Shown piece after piece: positions 33,382 to 35,779 of a DNA stretch of 35,779 bases. Within the stretch, counting starts at the first letter, position 1. Each line of letters starts with the position of its first letter. Both the position numbers and the translations under genes were made by a program. Source of the stretch: an uncultured Oscillospiraceae bacterium (GTDB taxonomy: Bacteria; Bacillota; Clostridia; Oscillospirales; Oscillospiraceae); assembly GCA_910588455.1 (NCBI GenBank), contig CAJUPG010000003.1, forward strand, positions 23,373-59,151. The letters are read 5' to 3'. A model generated the notes under the pieces. It made no database searches. It saw only the letters and a list, made by a program, of their open reading frames with translations, and had not been told where the DNA came from.

Positions 33382-33885
33382 TTATTTCTTCTCCAAAACC
33401 TCCACAATTTCGCCGATATACATCACATGGTAATCCTTCTGGGGAAAAAACCGCTCCTGGTACTCCTGAGGGAAGGCCGCCGGGTCCATGGGCTGGACGA
33501 AGCGCTTGCGGCAGACAAAGACCAACTCCGCCTCCGCAAAGTAGGGCGCGCCGCACTGGGCGGTTTTTACCGTAAAACCGCACTGCTTCACCTTGTCAAC
33601 GTCCCGGCCGCTCTTGGAGCCGCACAGGGCCAGATGGTCGCGGTGCTCCGGGCCGAAGAAGGCCAGCGTAAAATACTCCTCCCGGTCCACAAATTCCTTG
33701 GTGTACCGCTGGGGGCGCAAATAAATTGTCACGACGGGCTGGTTCCACAGGATGCCCGCGCCGCCCCAGGAGACGGTCATGGTATTGCACTGTTCGCCGG
33801 TCCCGGCGGTGACCAGGCCCCAGCGGTCCCCCAGCAGGGAGAACAGGTTTTTGTCCAGCGTTTTCGGATCAACAGATTGAAACAT
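33382..33885 (-). CDS. Flavin reductase-like / FMN-binding split-barrel protein
   Basis: A 167-residue member of the flavin reductase family. Seen: WGLVTAGTGEQCNTMTVSWGGAGILWNQPVVTIYLRPQRYTKEFVDREEYFTLAFF, the usual FMN-binding block with the T-x-S-x-G segment, followed by SKSGRDVDKVKQCGFT. This is the single-domain type common in anaerobes, often used with rubredoxin-type or other redox partners; the natural partner is not shown. It converges with the radical SAM gene, three bases between stops, with no terminator in the gap. Confidence 0.85.
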   Translation of the reverse strand: MFQSVDPKTLDKNLFSLLGDRWGLVTAGTGEQCNTMTVSWGGAGILWNQPVVTIYLRPQRYTKEFVDREEYFTLAFFGPEHRDHLALCGSKSGRDVDKVKQCGFTVKTAQCGAPYFAEAELVFVCRKRFVQPMDPAAFPQEYQERFFPQKDYHVMYIGEIVEVLEKK

Positions 33886-33933
33886 GGCAATTTCCTCCTT
33901 TACCGCTCTATCCTATGCGGGTTTTGTGCAAAA

Positions 33934-33975
33934 AAACCGCATGGAGTTTTCGTAATCGAAACCTCCATGCGGTTT
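33934..33975 (-). terminator. Terminator of rpmE
   Basis: A 13-bp perfect stem (AAACCGCATGGAG 33934-33946 and its complement 33963-33975), with a second inner stem TTTCG/CGAAA. On the minus strand a T-run follows, just after the rpmE stop. Confidence 0.75.
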
Positions 33976-33980
33976 ACAAC

Positions 33981-34181
33981 TCAGCCCAGACCAAACTTCT
34001 TGTTGAAGCGGCTGACGCGGCCGCCGGTATCCACCATCTTCTGCTTGCCGGTGTAGAACGGGTGGCACTTGGAGCACACTTCTACGCGGATATCCTTTTT
34101 GGTGGAGCCGGTCTCGATCACATTGCCGCAGGCGCACCGGATGGTGGTCTGCTCATACTTGGGGTGAAGACCTTCTTTCAT
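33981..34181 (-). CDS. rpmE: 50S ribosomal protein L31 (zinc-binding type)
   Basis: A 66-residue ribosomal protein. It begins [29 protein letters not shown] and continues with [16 protein letters not shown]; the zinc cysteines are CAC and CSKC, so it is the zinc-containing (C+) form, not the zinc-free paralogue made under zinc shortage. It ends [10 protein letters not shown], normal for L31. The ATG at 34181 is chosen because the family N-terminus starts here and GAGGTG lies upstream; the longer open frame to 34394 overlaps the promoter. It is a single-gene unit. Confidence 0.96.
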   Translation of the reverse strand: MKEGLHPKYEQTTIRCACGNVIETGSTKKDIRVEVCSKCHPFYTGKQKMVDTGGRVSRFNKKFGLG

Positions 34182-34233
34182 TGTATATTCACCTCTTTCT
34201 CCTTTGAGGATCAATTTCATAAACGCAACTGGT

Positions 34234-34262
34234 ATCATAGCATATTTTTTTCTGAAACGCAA
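34234..34262 (-). promoter_or_regulatory. Predicted promoter for rpmE
   Basis: On the minus strand TTGCGT (34257-34262) and TATGAT (34234-34239), spacer 17, extended -10 (TGC). Nothing resembling a Zur site is evident. Confidence 0.55.
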
Positions 34263-34309
34263 GTCTTTTCCAAAAAGATTTTTCAATTTTGTAAAAGTGA
34301 TGAAGAAAG

Positions 34310-34333
34310 CGGCCGGCAGTTCCCTGCCGGCCG
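34310..34333. repeat. Perfect 10-bp GC hairpin
   Basis: CGGCCGGCAG and its complement with a TTCC loop, upstream of the small basic ORF. There is no T-run of note on either side, so it is not a clear terminator; it may be an RNA hairpin or remnant. Confidence 0.6.
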
Positions 34334-34357
34334 TTCCAAAAGGAATTGGAGGATAGA

Positions 34358-34585
34358 ATGAAAAAAGATGCTCTTGCCTTGCGAGCATTATCATATCGAA
34401 CGTTTATTAAAAAAGTTCATGTCAGATGTTACAAAAGATTTAAATCGTACGCACCGATTCTGCTTTGTAATTCAGAAAGGTCCTGGTTGGAATGGTGCAA
34501 AACTGCCAAAAAATTCTTAAAAAAACTGTATAAATTACCAGGACACTTTCCCTTGCTTAATAGCCACAAAAAAGCTATAATTTAG
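34358..34585 (+). CDS. Small basic protein, uncertain ORF
   Basis: A possible 75-residue, lysine/arginine-rich protein (for example [20 protein letters not shown] and [17 protein letters not shown]) starting at an ATG five bases after a GGAGG. Codon use is much more AT-rich than in the neighbours. No domain, signal peptide or membrane helix is evident. The hbd promoter lies across its end (34553-34581), which argues either that the ORF is fortuitous or that the two genes are tightly packed. Function unknown. Confidence 0.35.
   Translation: MKKDALALRALSYRTFIKKVHVRCYKRFKSYAPILLCNSERSWLEWCKTAKKFLKKLYKLPGHFPLLNSHKKAII
34553..34581 (+). promoter_or_regulatory. Predicted promoter for the hbd operon
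   Basis: TTGCTT (34553-34558), 17-base spacer, TATAAT (34576-34581), giving a leader of about 137 bases before the ATG at 34725. The leader holds no ORF that I can support; a Rex-like box lies within it. Confidence 0.55.
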
Positions 34586-34667
34586 GTCGTTAGCAGCCGT
34601 CAAAATCGCTAATTTAACGCCGCAACATACGGTATACAAGCCGAGTTGCTCTTTTTATGCTTGATTT

Positions 34668-34685
34668 TTGTTAAAAATCTAACAA
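34668..34685 (+). promoter_or_regulatory. Rex-box-like redox operator
   Basis: TTGTTAAAAATCTAACAA matches the Rex consensus (TTGTTAA, four bases, TTAACAA) with one mismatch in the 14 conserved positions. Rex is the NADH/NAD-sensing repressor that controls fermentation and butyrate genes in Clostridia. The box lies about 90 bases after the predicted -10, so it would act as a roadblock or on a second, weaker promoter (TTGCTC 34646-34651, TGTTAA 34669-34674). Confidence 0.6.
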
Positions 34686-34724
34686 GGCTGCGGGCAAAAT
34701 GAACAAAACTAGGAGGAAACAAGT

Positions 34725-35564
34725 ATGAAGGTCGCAATTTTCGGCGCCGGAACCATGGGCAGCGGCATTGCCCAGATTTTCGCCGCCAAGGGCCATACTG
34801 CGCTGATGTACGCCAGCAGCGTGGCCTCGGCCCAGCGCCACAAGGACAATCTGGACAAGTCTCTGCAAAAGCGGGTGGATAAGGGCCGGATGTCTCAGGA
34901 GGACAAGGACGCCCTCATGGCCAATGTGCTGGTGGAGGAGAAGTCCGCCGCGGCCGACGCCGATCTGGTGATTGAGTGCGTGAAGGAAGACATGGAGACG
35001 AAGAAGGCGCTGCTGGGCGAGCTGGACGATATCTGCAAGCCCGAGACGATTTTCGCCTCCAACACCTCCTCCCTGTCCATCACCGAGATGGACCAGGGCC
35101 TGAAGCATCACCTCATCGGAATGCACTTCTTCAACCCCGTGCCCAGCATGAAGCTGGTGGAGATCATCCGCGGTATCCATACCTCGGACGAGACCTTCCA
35201 GTTTATTTACGATCTGGCCAAGGAGCTGGGCAAGGAGCCCGTCGAGGTGGCAGAGGCCCCCGGCTTTGTGGTCAATAAGCTGCTCATTCCCATGATTAAC
35301 GACGCCATCGCCCTGGTGGAGACGCACGCCGCCACCGTGGAGGACATCGACAAGTCCATGCAGTTTGGCGCCAACCACCCCATGGGCCCCCTGGCTCTGG
35401 GCGATCTGATCGGCCTGGACGTGTGCCTGGCCATCATGAACACCCTGTATGAGGAGTCCGGCGACTCCAAGTACCGCCCCACCTATCTGCTCAAGAAGAT
35501 GGTGCGCGGCGGCCTGCTGGGCAGAAAGTCCGGCAAGGGCTTCTACGATTATTCCAAGAAGTAA
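34725..35564 (+). CDS. hbd: 3-hydroxybutyryl-CoA dehydrogenase
   Basis: A 279-residue NAD(P)-dependent enzyme that reduces acetoacetyl-CoA to 3-hydroxybutyryl-CoA on the route to butyrate. Seen: the dinucleotide motif [11 protein letters not shown] (7-17), catalytic region [11 protein letters not shown] and [18 protein letters not shown] with the catalytic His, [11 protein letters not shown] with the Glu partner, and [16 protein letters not shown] in the C-terminal helical domain. Length is normal for the stand-alone bacterial enzyme. GGAGG lies upstream of the ATG. An acyl-CoA dehydrogenase gene follows after 24 bases, so this is the start of a butyrate gene cluster; the upstream Rex box would tie it to redox state. 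Confidence 0.96.
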   Translation: MKVAIFGAGTMGSGIAQIFAAKGHTALMYASSVASAQRHKDNLDKSLQKRVDKGRMSQEDKDALMANVLVEEKSAAADADLVIECVKEDMETKKALLGELDDICKPETIFASNTSSLSITEMDQGLKHHLIGMHFFNPVPSMKLVEIIRGIHTSDETFQFIYDLAKELGKEPVEVAEAPGFVVNKLLIPMINDAIALVETHAATVEDIDKSMQFGANHPMGPLALGDLIGLDVCLAIMNTLYEESGDSKYRPTYLLKKMVRGGLLGRKSGKGFYDYSKK

Positions 35565-35588
35565 GTTTTTGAATAGGAGGACGACAAA

Positions 35589-35779
35589 ATGGATTTTCAT
35601 CTGACGAGAGAGCAAGAGATGGTCCGCAAAATGTACCGCGAGTTTGCCGAGACCGAGGTCAAGCCCCTGGCTGAGGAGCTGGACGAGGAAGAGCGCTTCC
35701 CCATGGAGACCGTGGAGAAGATGGGCAAGCTGGGCATGATGGGCATCTACTTCCCCAAGGAGTACGGCGGCGCCGGCGG
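35589..35779 (+). CDS. bcd: Acyl-CoA dehydrogenase, probably butyryl-CoA dehydrogenase (3' end outside window)
   Basis: The first 63 codons of an acyl-CoA dehydrogenase: MDFHLTREQEMVRKMYREFA, then EVKPLAEELDEEERFPME and GMMGIYFPKEYGGAG at the edge. The opening and its position right after hbd suggest the butyryl-CoA dehydrogenase that reduces crotonyl-CoA; EtfB and EtfA would be expected next. AGGAGG stands ahead of the ATG. Substrate is inferred from the neighbour because the active-site region lies outside the window. Confidence 0.88.
   Translation, partial: MDFHLTREQEMVRKMYREFAETEVKPLAEELDEEERFPMETVEKMGKLGMMGIYFPKEYGGAG

Overview
The window reads as a chromosomal segment of a GC-rich, anaerobic, butyrate-forming member of the Clostridia (Firmicutes). 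The evidence is an HPr/HprK pair of Gram-positive type, Asp23/Gls24, YerC and DUF4317 proteins, an oxygen-sensitive class III ribonucleotide reductase, and a 3-hydroxybutyryl-CoA dehydrogenase followed by the start of an acyl-CoA dehydrogenase. A relative of the gut genera Flavonifractor, Pseudoflavonifractor or Intestinimonas would fit, but that placement is inferred from gene content and base composition, not from an alignment. There are no insertion sequences, prophage genes, CRISPR arrays, rRNA genes or convincing tRNAs.

Left part (1-11100, nearly all minus strand). A truncated HPr gene at the edge lies near the ROK glucokinase and HPr kinase/phosphorylase pair, a small carbon-control cluster. 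Upstream of it are a large soluble hybrid histidine kinase and a DUF4317 gene, each with its own promoter. Next is a unit of an EF-G/TetM-like GTPase fused to an NYN ribonuclease domain, glutaminase A and a DIP1984-family protein. A highly folded untranslated segment with its own terminator (about 6806-7048) closes this unit and is a good structured-RNA candidate.

Middle (11100-15350, plus strand). A tight run carries yerC, a methyltransferase, a DUF4430 protein, an ECF transporter S component, a GNAT acetyltransferase and Hsp33. A separate asp23 unit follows, ending in a strong two-way terminator. mnmA and a small membrane protein face it from the other strand. mnmA and nrdD share a divergent promoter region that carries an NrdR-box-like sequence.

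Right-middle (19040-27390, plus strand). A MATE transporter, exonuclease III, a PPOX-fold protein, a gamma-glutamyltranspeptidase-family protein, MetF, a stand-alone MetH activation domain and MetH follow one another closely. The last three form a cobalamin-dependent methionine module, and the DUF4430/ECF pair upstream may supply its corrinoid.

Right part (27390-35779). A flippase-like membrane protein and a UgtP-type glycosyltransferase (probable glycolipid pair) lie on the minus strand. They are followed by an AT-rich region with a strongly promoted and strongly terminated but apparently decayed gene, and a small secreted protein. Then come hflX with an HxlR regulator, a divergent radical SAM protein, a flavin reductase, rpmE, a small basic ORF, and a Rex-box-preceded butyrate-pathway start (hbd, acyl-CoA dehydrogenase).

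Most notable are the GTPase-NYN ribonuclease fusion, the structured RNA downstream of its operon, and the promoter/terminator-bounded cryptic transcript near 29.7-30.15 kb.
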